Origin: Rhodoferax sp.
Lineage (GTDB): Bacteria > Pseudomonadota > Gammaproteobacteria > Burkholderiales > Burkholderiaceae_C
Assembly (NCBI RefSeq): GCF_028715765.1
Contig: NZ_JAQURE010000001.1
Span: 1-64,000, forward strand
Direction: 5' to 3'
DNA: 64,000 nt
The notes under the pieces were generated by a model, which was given only the letters and a program-made list of their open reading frames with translations, did not search any database and had not been told where the DNA came from. This document shows, piece by piece, positions 42,008 to 51,485 of this stretch; the stretch's first letter is position 1, and every line of letters begins with the position of its first letter. The position numbers and the translations under genes were made by a program.

Positions 42008-44608
42008 TTAAGCAAAGCTGAACTGTCCCGGCGCCTTGATCGGGTCTACACCGACGTGGATGGTGGCCTTGGGCGCAAACTTGCCTTCCAGCAGCAGCTT
42101 CGAGAGCGGGTTTTCAATGCGCTGCTGAATGGCGCGTTTGAGCGGCCGCGCACCAAACACCGGGTCGAACCCCACCTTGGCCAACTCAGCCACAGCGGCA
42201 TCGCTGACCTCCAACGTCAAATCCATGTGCGCCAGACGCGCGGTCAGCACCGCCAGTTGAATCTTGGCAATGTCGGCAATGTGGCTGGCAGCTAGGCTGT
42301 GGAACACCACGGTCTCGTCAATGCGGTTCAAAAACTCGGGACGGAAATGGTTTTTGAGTTCATCGGTCACCGCGTCTTTCACGTCTTCATAAGGTTGACC
42401 GACCATGTTTTGGATCATTTGCGAGCCAATGTTGCTGGTCATCACAATCACGGTGTTTTTGAAGTCCACGGTGCGCCCCTGACCATCGGTCAGGCGGCCA
42501 TCGTCAAGCACTTGCAGCAACACATTGAAGACATCGGGGTGGGCTTTTTCAACCTCGTCGAGCAGCAACACGCTGTAGGGGTTACGCCGCACGGCTTCTG
42601 TCAAATAACCACCTTCTTCATAGCCCACATAGCCCGGAGGCGCGCCAATCAATCGTGCAACGCTATGCTTTTCCATGAACTCGCTCATGTCGATGCGCAC
42701 CAGGTGCTCTTCGGAGTCAAACAAAAAGCCCGCCAGTGCCTTGCACAGCTCGGTTTTGCCAACCCCCGTGGGGCCGAGGAACAAAAAACTGCCGGTGGGG
42801 CGATCTGGGTCACTCAACCCCGAGCGTGAACGGCGAATGGCGTTGGCCACCGCGCCAATGGCTTCGTCTTGCCCCACCACGCGGTCATGCAGCTTGACCT
42901 CCATTTGCAACAATTTGTCGCGCTCGCCTTGCATCATCTTGGCCACCGGAATGCCCGTGGCACGGCTGACCACTTCGGCAATTTCGTCCGCGCCCACCAT
43001 GGTGCGCAGCAGTTGGGTACGGCCACCGTCTTTGGCCGTCTGGGCTTTGCCCGCTTCTTTGTCTTGCGCAGCTTTGAGCTTTTTCTCAAGCTCAGGCAGC
43101 GTGCCGTATTGCAATTCACCGGCTTTATTGAAGTCGCCTTTGTCAGTGAGGGTTTTGATCTGACCACGCACTTTTTCCACCTCTTGCATGAGGGTTTTGG
43201 AGCCCTGTGCCTGGGCTTTTTCAGCTTTCCAGAGCTCGTCCAAATCTGCAATTTCTTTTTGTAAAGCAGTGATTTCTTCGTTGATGAGTTCCAGGCGTTT
43301 TTGCGAGGCTTCGTCTTTTTCACGCTTGACGGCTTCGCGCTCAATTTGCAGTTGAATCAGGCGGCGGTCTTTTTTGTCCATCAGCTCGGGTTTGGAGTCG
43401 AGCTCGATCTTGACCTTGCTGGCGGCCTCGTCAATCAAATCAATGGCTTTGTCGGGCAAAAAACGGTCGGTGATGTAACGGTTAGACAGCTCAGCCGCCG
43501 CCACAATGGCCGGGTCGGTGATCTGCACGCCGTGGTGCACTTCGTAGCGCTCTTTCAAGCCGCGCAGGATGGCAATGGTGGCCTCCACGGTGGGCTCGCC
43601 CACCAGAATTTTCTGGAAACGGCGCTCTAGCGCGGCATCTTTTTCAATGTATTTGCGGTATTCGTCCAGCGTGGTGGCACCCACGCAGTGCAATTCGCCC
43701 CGCGCCAGTGCGGGCTTGAGCATGTTGCCCGCGTCCATGGCGCCCTCGCCTTTGCCTGCGCCCACCATGGTGTGGAGTTCATCAATGAACACAATGGTTT
43801 GGCCTTCATCTTTGGCCAGGTCTTTGAGCACGTTTTTCAGGCGTTCTTCAAACTCGCCACGGAATTTGGCCCCGGCCAAAAGGGACGCCATGTCCAGGCT
43901 CAGCACGCGTTTGCCTTTGAGGCTGTCAGGCACCTCCCCGGCCACGATGCGCTGCGCCAAGCCTTCCACAATGGCGGTCTTGCCCACGCCAGGCTCGCCA
44001 ATCAAGACCGGGTTGTTTTTGGTGCGCCGTTGCAGCACCTGGATGGCGCGACGGATTTCATCGTCGCGGCCAATCACCGGGTCGAGCTTGCCCAAACGGG
44101 CGCGCTCGGTCAGGTCAATGCAATATTTTTTCAGGCTTTCGCGCTGGTCTTCGGCATCGGCGCTGTCTACGTTTTGGCCGCCGCGCACGGCCTCAATGGC
44201 AGCCTCCATGCTCTTGCGGGTCAAGCCATGGGCACGCGCCACATTGCCCAGCTCTTGCTTGCTGTCGGACAAGGCCAGCAAAAACAACTCGGCTGCGACA
44301 AATTTGTCACCGCGCTTGATGGCTTCTTTCTCGGACGCTTGCAGCAGCGACACCATGTCACGCCCCACTTGCACCTGCTCTTGCCCGGTGACTTGAGGCA
44401 GTTTTTTAACCGCAGTTTCAGCCGTGGCCAGCAGCCCAGCCACATTGACACCAGCGCGCTGCAACAAGGCTTTGGGGCCGTCATCTTGCTTGAGCAGTGC
44501 CACTAGCATGTGGACTGGCTCAATGTAGGCATGGTCGTTGCCCAACGCCAAAGACTGGGCGTCGCCCAGGGCTTCCTGAAATTTTGTGGTGAATTTGTCG
44601 ACACGCAT
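42008..44608 (-). CDS. clpB: ATP-dependent disaggregase ClpB
   Basis: ClpB, with DnaK, pulls apart protein aggregates after heat stress. The 866-residue protein from the ATG at 44608 (GGAG site, [14 protein letters not shown] start) has the N-domain (to about 150) and a first AAA+ module with GEPGVGKT. The coiled-coil middle domain (about 400-530, EKTQAQGSK-like, LDELWKAEK) and a second AAA+ module with GPTGVGKT follow. A longer frame to 44668 would cover the promoter. A near-consensus sigma-32 promoter precedes it. Confidence 0.97.
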   Translation of the reverse strand: MRVDKFTTKFQEALGDAQSLALGNDHAYIEPVHMLVALLKQDDGPKALLQRAGVNVAGLLATAETAVKKLPQVTGQEQVQVGRDMVSLLQASEKEAIKRGDKFVAAELFLLALSDSKQELGNVARAHGLTRKSMEAAIEAVRGGQNVDSADAEDQRESLKKYCIDLTERARLGKLDPVIGRDDEIRRAIQVLQRRTKNNPVLIGEPGVGKTAIVEGLAQRIVAGEVPDSLKGKRVLSLDMASLLAGAKFRGEFEERLKNVLKDLAKDEGQTIVFIDELHTMVGAGKGEGAMDAGNMLKPALARGELHCVGATTLDEYRKYIEKDAALERRFQKILVGEPTVEATIAILRGLKERYEVHHGVQITDPAIVAAAELSNRYITDRFLPDKAIDLIDEAASKVKIELDSKPELMDKKDRRLIQLQIEREAVKREKDEASQKRLELINEEITALQKEIADLDELWKAEKAQAQGSKTLMQEVEKVRGQIKTLTDKGDFNKAGELQYGTLPELEKKLKAAQDKEAGKAQTAKDGGRTQLLRTMVGADEIAEVVSRATGIPVAKMMQGERDKLLQMEVKLHDRVVGQDEAIGAVANAIRRSRSGLSDPDRPTGSFLFLGPTGVGKTELCKALAGFLFDSEEHLVRIDMSEFMEKHSVARLIGAPPGYVGYEEGGYLTEAVRRNPYSVLLLDEVEKAHPDVFNVLLQVLDDGRLTDGQGRTVDFKNTVIVMTSNIGSQMIQNMVGQPYEDVKDAVTDELKNHFRPEFLNRIDETVVFHSLAASHIADIAKIQLAVLTARLAHMDLTLEVSDAAVAELAKVGFDPVFGARPLKRAIQQRIENPLSKLLLEGKFAPKATIHVGVDPIKAPGQFSFA

Positions 44609-44641
44609 GAGGCACTCCAAAAGTTTTATGAACTGAGTCTT

Positions 44642-44669
44642 ACATGGGGTTCCAGTAGACGCATTCAAG
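44642..44669 (-). promoter_or_regulatory. Sigma-32 (RpoH) heat-shock promoter of clpB
   Basis: On the minus strand CTTGAA, 14 nt, then CCCCATGT lies 34-61 nt before the clpB start. This matches the RpoH consensus CTTGAA-N(11-15)-CCCCATNT at nearly every position. Confidence 0.85.
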
Positions 44670-44690
44670 TGCCTTGACGTGGGCGAAGGC

Positions 44691-45686
44691 TCAACCGCCT
44701 GACATCAAAGCCAGCATCAAGGCCACCCGGGCTTTGACGGGCGAGAGCCCTTCAGAGTGTGCAAATTCAGCGTGTTCTGTGGCCAGCACGCGGCCATTGG
44801 CGCAGCGGCTGGCGCGCACCACGCGCACACCGGCTTGGCTGGCGCGGCGCAGCGCAGCCTCAAGCGCATGATGCAGGGTGCCGTTGCCGGTGGCTGCTAC
44901 CACCAAGCCTTGCAGCGCGGGCACCCCTGGCAGCGGCTGCAGCATGGCATCAACCATGTAAGCACTGCCACCGGCGTAGTTCATGACAATTTCCACACGC
45001 GGCCAGTGGTCCAAAGTAGCTATTTTTTCAATAGCTGGTTGCGCTTGTTCTGATTGGGCTAGAGGCCAATTTCTTAATAATCTCAGCTGCCCTTCCTCAA
45101 CATACCCCAAGGCACCGGCATCGCCCGAAGAAAAGGCATCAGGTCGGTAGGTGTGGTTTTTTTGCACATCCAGCGCGCCGTGCACGCTACCCGCTGCGAC
45201 CACCACCACGCCACAAGCCTGCGGGCAAAGCGCCACAGCCATGGCATCCAACAGGTTTTGCGGGCCGTCGGGCGACAAACTTGTGGCCGGGCGCATGGCG
45301 CAAGTCAACACCACAGGCTTGCGGCCAAGCCACTGCGCTGGCAACACAGCATGCAAAAAATACGCTGTTTCTTCAAGCGTGTCGGTGCCGTGGGTGATCA
45401 CCACCGCCTGCACATCGGACTGCGCCAAGTGGTGCTGCACACGCTGCGCCAACACCTGCCAAACGGCAAAGCTCATGTCTTTGCTGTCAATTTGCGCCAC
45501 CTGTTCGCTCACAAGGGTGCAGCCACCCAGTACGCGATTCATGCCCGGCACAAGTGCCAATAAATCTGCCACACTGACCTGGGCAGCGGTGTAACCCAGG
45601 TTGTCAGACGCTTGGGTGGCCTTGCCGGCAATGGTGCCGCCAGTGCCTAAAACCACCACTTTTTTTGGGTTTTGATCAGAAATCAC
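44691..45686 (-). CDS. L-asparaginase (type I/II family)
   Basis: The 331-residue enzyme hydrolyses asparagine to aspartate and ammonia. The first catalytic motif [11 protein letters not shown] (T17-region, about 12-22) and the second [15 protein letters not shown] (about 97-111) are intact. No signal peptide is seen, so it is cytosolic. A family A repeat is read through at about residues 203-219 ([16 protein letters not shown]), in a surface-loop-like position. It is upstream of clpB on the same strand, but clpB has its own promoter. Confidence 0.92.
   Translation of the reverse strand: MISDQNPKKVVVLGTGGTIAGKATQASDNLGYTAAQVSVADLLALVPGMNRVLGGCTLVSEQVAQIDSKDMSFAVWQVLAQRVQHHLAQSDVQAVVITHGTDTLEETAYFLHAVLPAQWLGRKPVVLTCAMRPATSLSPDGPQNLLDAMAVALCPQACGVVVVAAGSVHGALDVQKNHTYRPDAFSSGDAGALGYVEEGQLRLLRNWPLAQSEQAQPAIEKIATLDHWPRVEIVMNYAGGSAYMVDAMLQPLPGVPALQGLVVAATGNGTLHHALEAALRRASQAGVRVVRASRCANGRVLATEHAEFAHSEGLSPVKARVALMLALMSGG
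45029..45078 (+). repeat. Family A repeat inside the asparaginase gene
   Basis: The sequence reads CAATAGCTGGTTGCGCTTGT, then TCTGATTGGGCTAGAGGCCA. AATAGCTG, GCGCTT and GGGCTAGAGGCCAATTTCTTAA match the intergenic copies closely. The frame stays open. Confidence 0.75.
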
Positions 45687-45702
45687 TTGCTGACTTTCAA
45701 AA

Positions 45703-45773
45703 ACTGATTAAAAATACAGTTACTGGATAAGAAAACAGTGTTTATCCAAACTACTTGCTGTTTTCTGCCCCAG
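45703..45773 (+). promoter_or_regulatory. Tandem LexA (SOS) boxes upstream of lexA
   Basis: Three CTG-N10-CAG sites lie before lexA: 45704-45719 (CTGATTAAAAATACAG), 45723-45738 (CTGGATAAGAAAACAG) and 45758-45773 (CTGTTTTCTGCCCCAG). The first two have AT-rich centres and are convincing; the third is weaker. They predict autoregulation of lexA. Confidence 0.8.
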
Positions 45774-45808
45774 TCACTGTTTCTCAATTGCCGCTCACAG
45801 GAGGCCTC

Positions 45809-46483
45809 ATGATCACCAGACCCAAACTCACTGATCGCCAGCAACAGATTCTCGATCTTATCGAGCGCGCCATTGCCCGCACGGGCGCCCCCCCCACACG
45901 AGCAGAAATTGCCACAGAGCTGGGCTTCAAATCCGCCAACGCAGCCGAAGAGCATTTGCAAGCGCTGGCCCGCAAGGGAGCGATTGAACTGGTCAGTGGC
46001 ACATCGCGCGGTATTCGCTTGCGCGGCGACACGCTGCGGTCTATCAACGCATCACGCATCCAAAACCTTGAGGCTTCGGTCTCAAACCTGTTGCAACTGG
46101 CCTTGCCATTGGTGGGTCGGGTGGCAGCGGGCTCCCCCATCTTGGCACAGGAGCACATTGACAAAACCTTTTATGTGGAAAACAGCCTGTTTCAGCGCAA
46201 ACCAGACTACCTGCTGAAAGTGCGCGGCATGTCCATGCGCGACGCCGGCATCATGGATGGTGATTTGCTGGCCGTGCAAAGCACTCGCGATGCGAAAAAT
46301 GGCCAAATTGTGGTGGCTCGCCTGGGTGACGAGGTCACTGTCAAGCGCTTCATGCGGCACAACAACCTGATTGAGTTGCACCCAGAAAACCCAGACTACC
46401 AAACCATTGTGGTTGACCCCGGCGAGCCATTTGAGATCGAAGGCCTAGCGGTGGGGCTGATTCGCAACACCATGTTGATGTAG
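45809..46483 (+). CDS. lexA: SOS repressor LexA
   Basis: LexA represses DNA-damage genes and self-cleaves when RecA is activated. The 224-residue protein from the ATG at 45809 (AGGAGG site) has the winged helix (about 1-70; [15 protein letters not shown] recognition region), the cleavage bond A107-G108 (VAAGS), the catalytic Ser S142 ([10 protein letters not shown]) and Lys K179 (DEVTVKR). A longer frame would lengthen it by 18 residues through the LexA boxes and is rejected. The following small gene may be co-transcribed. Confidence 0.97.
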   Translation: MITRPKLTDRQQQILDLIERAIARTGAPPTRAEIATELGFKSANAAEEHLQALARKGAIELVSGTSRGIRLRGDTLRSINASRIQNLEASVSNLLQLALPLVGRVAAGSPILAQEHIDKTFYVENSLFQRKPDYLLKVRGMSMRDAGIMDGDLLAVQSTRDAKNGQIVVARLGDEVTVKRFMRHNNLIELHPENPDYQTIVVDPGEPFEIEGLAVGLIRNTMLM

Positions 46484-46548
46484 CCCCAAGTTCAGCTTCA
46501 AGCAGCACAGCCGTATTTCCCCATTTTTTTAGCCTCAAAGGTTTCACC

Positions 46549-46902
46549 ATGACTTTAGCCATTCAATCTTTTGACGTGATCGCGCCACTGAAATCTTTAT
46601 GGCAATGGCTCGTGGTTCAGCCTGGGCACACCACGGCACGCGTGGCGCATCACCCCCGCATGCCGGTGCCCACAGCGCCCAACAGCACGCGCTGCAGACA
46701 GCCGGTGCTGCACCCGGTTTTCATCCATCAGGCCATCACGCCCCCAGCACCTCTGCGCAGTCACCAACCCCTGCGCGTGGTGCGGGTCATGGAAGCGGGG
46801 CAACGTGCGTCGCTAGCAGGGCGAATGGTGATTTCAGGTCGCATGGCCGATGTGTGCGCCGAACTTGACCGCCTGGCAGCCTTTGAGGCACAACTGCACT
46901 GA
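46549..46902 (+). CDS. Small hypothetical protein downstream of lexA
   Basis: I do not recognise this 117-residue protein. Its middle is rich in Pro, Thr and His, and it ends with a well-formed helix (MADVCAELDRLAAFEAQLH). AAAGG lies 8 nt before the ATG. No terminator is seen in the 65 bp after lexA, so it may be SOS-controlled. No membrane segment or signal peptide is apparent. Confidence 0.6.
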   Translation: MTLAIQSFDVIAPLKSLWQWLVVQPGHTTARVAHHPRMPVPTAPNSTRCRQPVLHPVFIHQAITPPAPLRSHQPLRVVRVMEAGQRASLAGRMVISGRMADVCAELDRLAAFEAQLH

Positions 46903-46984
46903 CGTAAGCCACGCACAACAAGACGTCTCTACTTCGCTAGGGTAGTTTTGCACCAGTCCTGAAGGGTCAAGGCACAATGGATGC

Positions 46985-47992
46985 ATGAACATTGTGATAC
47001 TAGACGACTACCAAGACGCTGTCCGCAAACTGGATTGCGCAAGCAAACTAGAGGCTTTTCAAGCCAAGGTTTACACCAACACTGTCAAAGGCATGGGGCA
47101 GCTGGCTATACGGCTCAAAGACGCTGATGTGATTGTGCTCAACCGTGATCGCACTCACCTGTCTCGCGCCCTGGTTGAAAAGCTCCCCAAACTCAAGCTC
47201 ATTGCGCAGATTGGCCGTGTGGGGTCGCACATTGATGTCAACGCTTGCACGGAACGCGGTGTGGCGGTGGCTGAAGGCACCGGCTCACCTGTCGCCCCGG
47301 CCGAGTTGACATGGGCCTTGATCATGGCGGCCAGCCGGCGCCTACCTCACTACATTGCGCACCTCAAACATGGTGCTTGGCAGCAGTCTGGTCTCAAAAA
47401 TGGCTCCATGCCGGCCAATTTTTGCCTAGGCACCACGCTCAAAGGCCGTACTTTGGGTATTTGGGGCTATGGCCGCATTGGCCAGTTGGTGGCCGGGTTT
47501 GGCAAAGCCTTTGGCATGCGCGTCATCATCTGGGGGCGCGCGCCCAGCCGTGAGCGCGCCTTGCTGGACGGCTATGAAGTGACTGGCTCACGAGACGAGT
47601 TTTTTACGCAAGCTGATGTGCTCTCGCTGCATTTGCGATTGACGCCAGAGACCGAGAAAATCGTCAAGCTTGAAGATTTGCTGCGCATGAAGCCCACCGC
47701 CTTGCTGGTCAACACATCAAGAGCCGAACTGTTGGAGCCTGATGCCTTGCTCAGCGCACTGAACCGGGGTCACCCCGGCATGGCCGCGGTGGACGTCTTT
47801 GAGTCTGAACCCATTTTGCAAGGCCATGCACTGCTGCGGCTTGAAAACTGCATTTGCACACCGCACATTGGTTATGTCGAGCAAGACAGTTACGAGCTGT
47901 ATTTCAGCGCAGCTTTTGACAACGTGGTGAATTTCATCAAAGGGCGCCCTACCAACATCGTGAACCCAGGGGCTCTGCAAGTGCGCCGCTGA
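46985..47992 (+). CDS. D-isomer-specific 2-hydroxyacid dehydrogenase family protein
   Basis: The 335-residue enzyme belongs to the SerA/DdlA-like group that reduces 2-oxoacids or oxidises D-2-hydroxyacids with NAD(H). The Rossmann motif GIWGYGRIGQLVAGFG (about 157-172) and the catalytic triad are visible: Arg in VNTSRAELL, Glu in DVFESEP and His in TPHIGYVE. There is no ACT domain, so it is not a classic feedback-regulated SerA. Substrate unknown. A terminator follows. Confidence 0.9.
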   Translation: MNIVILDDYQDAVRKLDCASKLEAFQAKVYTNTVKGMGQLAIRLKDADVIVLNRDRTHLSRALVEKLPKLKLIAQIGRVGSHIDVNACTERGVAVAEGTGSPVAPAELTWALIMAASRRLPHYIAHLKHGAWQQSGLKNGSMPANFCLGTTLKGRTLGIWGYGRIGQLVAGFGKAFGMRVIIWGRAPSRERALLDGYEVTGSRDEFFTQADVLSLHLRLTPETEKIVKLEDLLRMKPTALLVNTSRAELLEPDALLSALNRGHPGMAAVDVFESEPILQGHALLRLENCICTPHIGYVEQDSYELYFSAAFDNVVNFIKGRPTNIVNPGALQVRR

Positions 47993-48030
47993 AGATGCTA
48001 CCGGCTATGAATTGCCCCAACCCTAGACCC

Positions 48031-48053
48031 AGCCCGCTGTTGCGGGCTTTTTT
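48031..48053 (+). terminator. Intrinsic terminator after the hydroxyacid dehydrogenase gene
   Basis: The stem AGCCCGC/GCGGGCT with a 4-nt loop is followed by a six-T run, 38 nt beyond the stop. Confidence 0.88.
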
Positions 48054-48154
48054 GCAGGTGCAAGACGCCCAGACACACAGGTGACACATCACACCCGCAG
48101 GTTGGCTTCGACGCGAGACAATGCGCAAGATGTCAGATATCCACCAGACAATTC

Positions 48155-48874
48155 ATGACTGAGCCCATTCTTACCCTTGACGAGCGTTCAGCCATCAATG
48201 CAGGGCGCTGGTTCTCAGGTCTTTCACCCTCGCTTCGGCACGACATCCTTCGCTGTGCGTTTGTCAAACGCTTCAAGGATGGCGACCTCATTACTGCACG
48301 AGGCGACACGCCGCAGGAGTGGATTGCGTGCGCCAAAGGTGCGGTGCGGGTCAGCTCCACGTCGTTATCTGGCAAACAAATTACCTTGACCTATGTTGAG
48401 CCTGGCATCTGGTTTGGCGACGTGGCCATGTTTGATGGCGACCGCCGCACTCACGACGCCTATGCGCATGACGACACCACCTGTTTGTGCGTGGCACGGG
48501 CTGATTTCAACAAAATTCTGGCGCAACACACCGAGTTGTATGAGGCCTTGCTGCGGCTGCACGCACGCCGCATTCGGCAACTTTATGGTCTGGTGGAAGA
48601 CCTCAACACCCTGCCCCTGCGGGCCCGCTTGGCCAAGCAGCTGCTGCACCTGATGCGCAGCTATGGCGTGCCCAGTTTGAGCGACGGTGCGGAAATTCGC
48701 ATTGGTCTGCAACTGGCACAAGAAGAGTTGGCGCAACTGCTGGGAGCCTCGCGCCAGCGGGTTAACCAAGAGCTCAAAACCCTGGAGCGAGAAGAAACCA
48801 TACGCATTGAGCCCGGCGGGCTGGTGGTGCGCAACCGAGCCGCACTGATGCACATCACCGAGCCAGACCGCTAA
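48155..48874 (+). CDS. Crp/Fnr-family transcription regulator
   Basis: The 239-residue protein has a cNMP-binding-like domain (about 20-135; VEPGIWFGDVAMFDGDRRTHD) and a C-terminal winged helix with LAQEELAQLLGASRQRVNQEL (about 188-208), a Crp-type recognition helix. No Fnr cysteine cluster is present. It lies 39 bp before the phosphotransferase gene on the same strand and probably regulates it and the acyl-CoA dehydrogenase gene. Confidence 0.88.
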   Translation: MTEPILTLDERSAINAGRWFSGLSPSLRHDILRCAFVKRFKDGDLITARGDTPQEWIACAKGAVRVSSTSLSGKQITLTYVEPGIWFGDVAMFDGDRRTHDAYAHDDTTCLCVARADFNKILAQHTELYEALLRLHARRIRQLYGLVEDLNTLPLRARLAKQLLHLMRSYGVPSLSDGAEIRIGLQLAQEELAQLLGASRQRVNQELKTLEREETIRIEPGGLVVRNRAALMHITEPDR

Positions 48875-48913
48875 GAGCTTGTCAACCAATAACCCACTCC
48901 CCATTGGCACACC

Positions 48914-49999
48914 ATGACAAACTTTGATCACCACCTAGGCACCCAGCCCGTGCCCCCGGCACAAGCTTTTGATGAGGCAGCTTTGGCACACTGGCTGGCG
49001 CGGTATGTGGCAGATTTTCAGGGGCCACTGCGTGTGGAAGCCTTCAAAGGCGGCCAGTCCAACCCCACCTACAAGCTCATCACACCACGGCAGTGCTATG
49101 TGATGCGCAGCAAACCCGGTGCCAAAGCCCAGCTGCTGCCTTCTGCCCACGCCATTGAGCGTGAATATGCGGTGATGCGTGGTTTGGCACACACCCAGGT
49201 GCCGGTGCCCGAGATGCTGTGCCTGTGCGAGGACGAGTCGGTCATTGGTCGAGCTTTTTACATCATGACTTTCATGAGCGGACGCATTTTGTGGGACCAG
49301 TCCCTGCCCGGCATGAGCCCTACTGAGCGCGCTGACATCTATGACGAAATGAACCGGGTCTTGGCCTTGCTGCACCGGGTTGACATGGCCGCCTGTGGCC
49401 TGTCGCAGTATGGCAAGCCCGGCAATTATTTTGAACGCCAGATCAGCCGCTGGAGCAAGCAATACCAGGCCTCCATCACCCAGCCCATCACTGAAATGGA
49501 CCGGCTCATGGACTGGTTGCCAGCGCACATGCCAGCCATGGCCAACGACCCCACCCTGGTCAGCATCGTGCATGGCGACTACCGGCTGGACAACCTGATG
49601 TTTCACCCGACTGAGCCGCGTGTGATTGCGGTGCTGGACTGGGAACTCTCCACGCTGGGGCATCCGTTGGCAGATTTCAGCTACCACTGCATGGGCTGGC
49701 ACATTCCACCGGGTGCGTTTCGTGGCATTGGGGGCTTGGATTTGGCTGCGCTGGGCATTCCTGCTGAGGCGGATTACATCCACCAATACTGCGCGCGCAC
49801 CGGTTTTGCCAGCCCTGAGCAGCTGGCACAAGACTGGAATTTTTACCTGGCCTACAACCTGTTCCGCATGGCGGCCATTTTGCAAGGCATAGGCAAGCGC
49901 ATCGAAGCTGGCACAGCGGCCAGCGCGCAAGCCATCAGCGCGGCCGCAGGCGCCCGACCACTGGCGCAATTGGCATGGCAATTTGCCCAGAAAAAATAA
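48914..49999 (+). CDS. APH-family phosphotransferase, LvaA/ACAD10-11 kinase-like
   Basis: The 361-residue protein has the aminoglycoside-phosphotransferase fold. The GGQSNPTYKL ATP loop (about 45-54), the catalytic HGDYRLDNLMFHP (about 219-231) and the metal-binding AVLDWELSTLGHP (about 238-250) are intact. In family members next to an ACAD10/11-like dehydrogenase, the kinase phosphorylates 4-hydroxyacyl-CoAs so that phosphate can be eliminated, as in levulinate use by LvaA. That activity is inferred from the partner gene 82 bp downstream. Confidence 0.85.
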   Translation: MTNFDHHLGTQPVPPAQAFDEAALAHWLARYVADFQGPLRVEAFKGGQSNPTYKLITPRQCYVMRSKPGAKAQLLPSAHAIEREYAVMRGLAHTQVPVPEMLCLCEDESVIGRAFYIMTFMSGRILWDQSLPGMSPTERADIYDEMNRVLALLHRVDMAACGLSQYGKPGNYFERQISRWSKQYQASITQPITEMDRLMDWLPAHMPAMANDPTLVSIVHGDYRLDNLMFHPTEPRVIAVLDWELSTLGHPLADFSYHCMGWHIPPGAFRGIGGLDLAALGIPAEADYIHQYCARTGFASPEQLAQDWNFYLAYNLFRMAAILQGIGKRIEAGTAASAQAISAAAGARPLAQLAWQFAQKK

Positions 50000-50003
50000 A
50001 TAA

Positions 50004-50054
50004 TTTTAATAGCTACTCACGCTTATTCCATAAGCGCTAGAGCCTGTTTTTGCA
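50004..50054 (+). repeat. Dispersed palindromic repeat, family A, intergenic copy 5
   Basis: The sequence reads TTTTAATAGCTACTCACGCT, then TATTCCATAAGCGCTAGAGC. It is the clearest copy and lies between the phosphotransferase and acyl-CoA dehydrogenase genes. Confidence 0.88.
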
Positions 50055-50081
50055 TATAACTTTGACGAACGAGAGGCCGCC

Positions 50082-51329
50082 ATGGATTTTGATTACTCCC
50101 CCAAAACCAAAGCCCTGCAAGCCAAACTGCTGCGCTTCATGGACGATGAAATCTACCCGCAAGAGGGGGCTTACCATGCTGAGATTGCGGCCAACACGCA
50201 AGCGGGCAAGCGCTGGACGCCGCTACAAACCATCGAAAAACTCAAACTCAAGGCGCAAGACCAAGGCCTGTGGAACCTGTTTTACCCCCAAGACAGTGAA
50301 GCCGCTGGCGGCATGGCTGGCGGTGCCGGGTTAACCAACCAGGAATACGCGCCGCTGGCAGAAATCATGGGGCGCGTGCTGTGGAGCAGTGAAGTCTTCA
50401 ACTGCTCGGCACCTGACACCGGCAACATGGAAACCATAGCCCGCTATGGCTCTGATGACCACAAGCAGCAATGGCTCAAACCCCTGCTGGCGGGTCGCAT
50501 CCGGTCTGCTTTTGCCATGACCGAGCCCGACGTGGCCTCCAGCGACGCCACCAACATCGAGACCCGCATTGAGCGTGTGGGTGACGATTACCTCATCAAC
50601 GGGCGCAAATGGTGGATCAGCGGCGCTGGAGACCCGCGCTGCGCCGTTCACATTGTGATGGGCAAAACCGACCCCACAGCCAAGCGCCACGCCCAGCAAA
50701 GCATGATTTTGGTGCCCGCCGATGCGCCGGGCGTGACGGTGTTGCGCCCGCTCAACGTGATCGGTTACGACGATGCACCGCATGGGCACATGGAAATCAG
50801 CTACCAAAATGTGCGTGTGCCAGCCAGCAGCATTTTGCTGGGGGTGGGCCGCGGCTTTGAGATTGCGCAGGGGCGGCTGGGACCTGGGCGCATTCACCAC
50901 TGCATGCGTTTGATCGGTCTGGCCGAGCGTGCGCTAGCGCTGATGTGCCAACGCACCAGCCGCCGCGTGGCGTTTGGCAAGCCGCTGTCGGAGCAAACCG
51001 TGACACAAGAGCGCATTGCCCAGGCGCGCTGCAAGATCGACATGGCGCGGCTGCTCACGCTTAAGGCCGCCTGGATGATGGACATGGCGGGCAATAAATT
51101 TGCCAAGAACGAAATTGCCATGATCAAAGTGGTGGCACCCGGCATGGCCTGCGAGGTGATTGACTGGGCCATACAGGCCTTTGGTGGCGCCGGTATGTGC
51201 GACGATTTCCCCTTGGCTTACGCGTATGCCAGTGCCCGCACCTTGCGTTTTGCCGATGGCCCCGACGAGGTGCACCGCAATGCCATTGCCAAAATGGAAT
51301 TGCGCAAATACGCCCCTAAGGGCTTGTAA
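50082..51329 (+). CDS. Acyl-CoA dehydrogenase, ACAD10/11-like
   Basis: The 415-residue flavoenzyme has the acyl-CoA dehydrogenase motifs [15 protein letters not shown] (about 147-161) and [14 protein letters not shown] (about 366-379). Where most family members have the base in YEGTxEI, this has ADGPDEVH, the ACAD10/11 pattern with Asp instead of Glu. With the preceding kinase gene it matches the two halves of ACAD11, which converts 4-hydroxyacyl-CoAs. The last two codons and stop lie in the left arm of a family B palindrome. Confidence 0.88.
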   Translation: MDFDYSPKTKALQAKLLRFMDDEIYPQEGAYHAEIAANTQAGKRWTPLQTIEKLKLKAQDQGLWNLFYPQDSEAAGGMAGGAGLTNQEYAPLAEIMGRVLWSSEVFNCSAPDTGNMETIARYGSDDHKQQWLKPLLAGRIRSAFAMTEPDVASSDATNIETRIERVGDDYLINGRKWWISGAGDPRCAVHIVMGKTDPTAKRHAQQSMILVPADAPGVTVLRPLNVIGYDDAPHGHMEISYQNVRVPASSILLGVGRGFEIAQGRLGPGRIHHCMRLIGLAERALALMCQRTSRRVAFGKPLSEQTVTQERIAQARCKIDMARLLTLKAAWMMDMAGNKFAKNEIAMIKVVAPGMACEVIDWAIQAFGGAGMCDDFPLAYAYASARTLRFADGPDEVHRNAIAKMELRKYAPKGL

Positions 51330-51478
51330 AGTAATAACTTGTGCATTTTGATCGCCAGATTTGGGATGCAGGGCTAGGCGCAAAGCGCGCCGTTTAGCTC
51401 TGCTAAACAAGCGATTTGCAACGACGCCATGCGCCCAAAGATGGCTGAGCAAAAACGCATGTTATTGCTTTACAAGCC
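51321..51478. repeat. Large palindromic element, family B, copy 2
   Basis: The outer arms (51321-51350 and 51451-51478) share GGCTTGTAAAGnAATAAC in inverted order. The central hairpin is GTTTAGC-TCT-GCTAAAC (51392-51408). On the minus strand the core GGCGTCGTTGC...GCGCCTAGCC aligns with copy 1 at 8107-8271. It occupies the gap between the convergent dehydrogenase and roadblock-like genes. Confidence 0.85.
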
Positions 51479-51485
51479 CTATGGT

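Noticed and set aside
43569-44506. Two long frames antisense to clpB
   Set aside because: They overlap a conserved gene, use biased composition and lack any recognisable motif.
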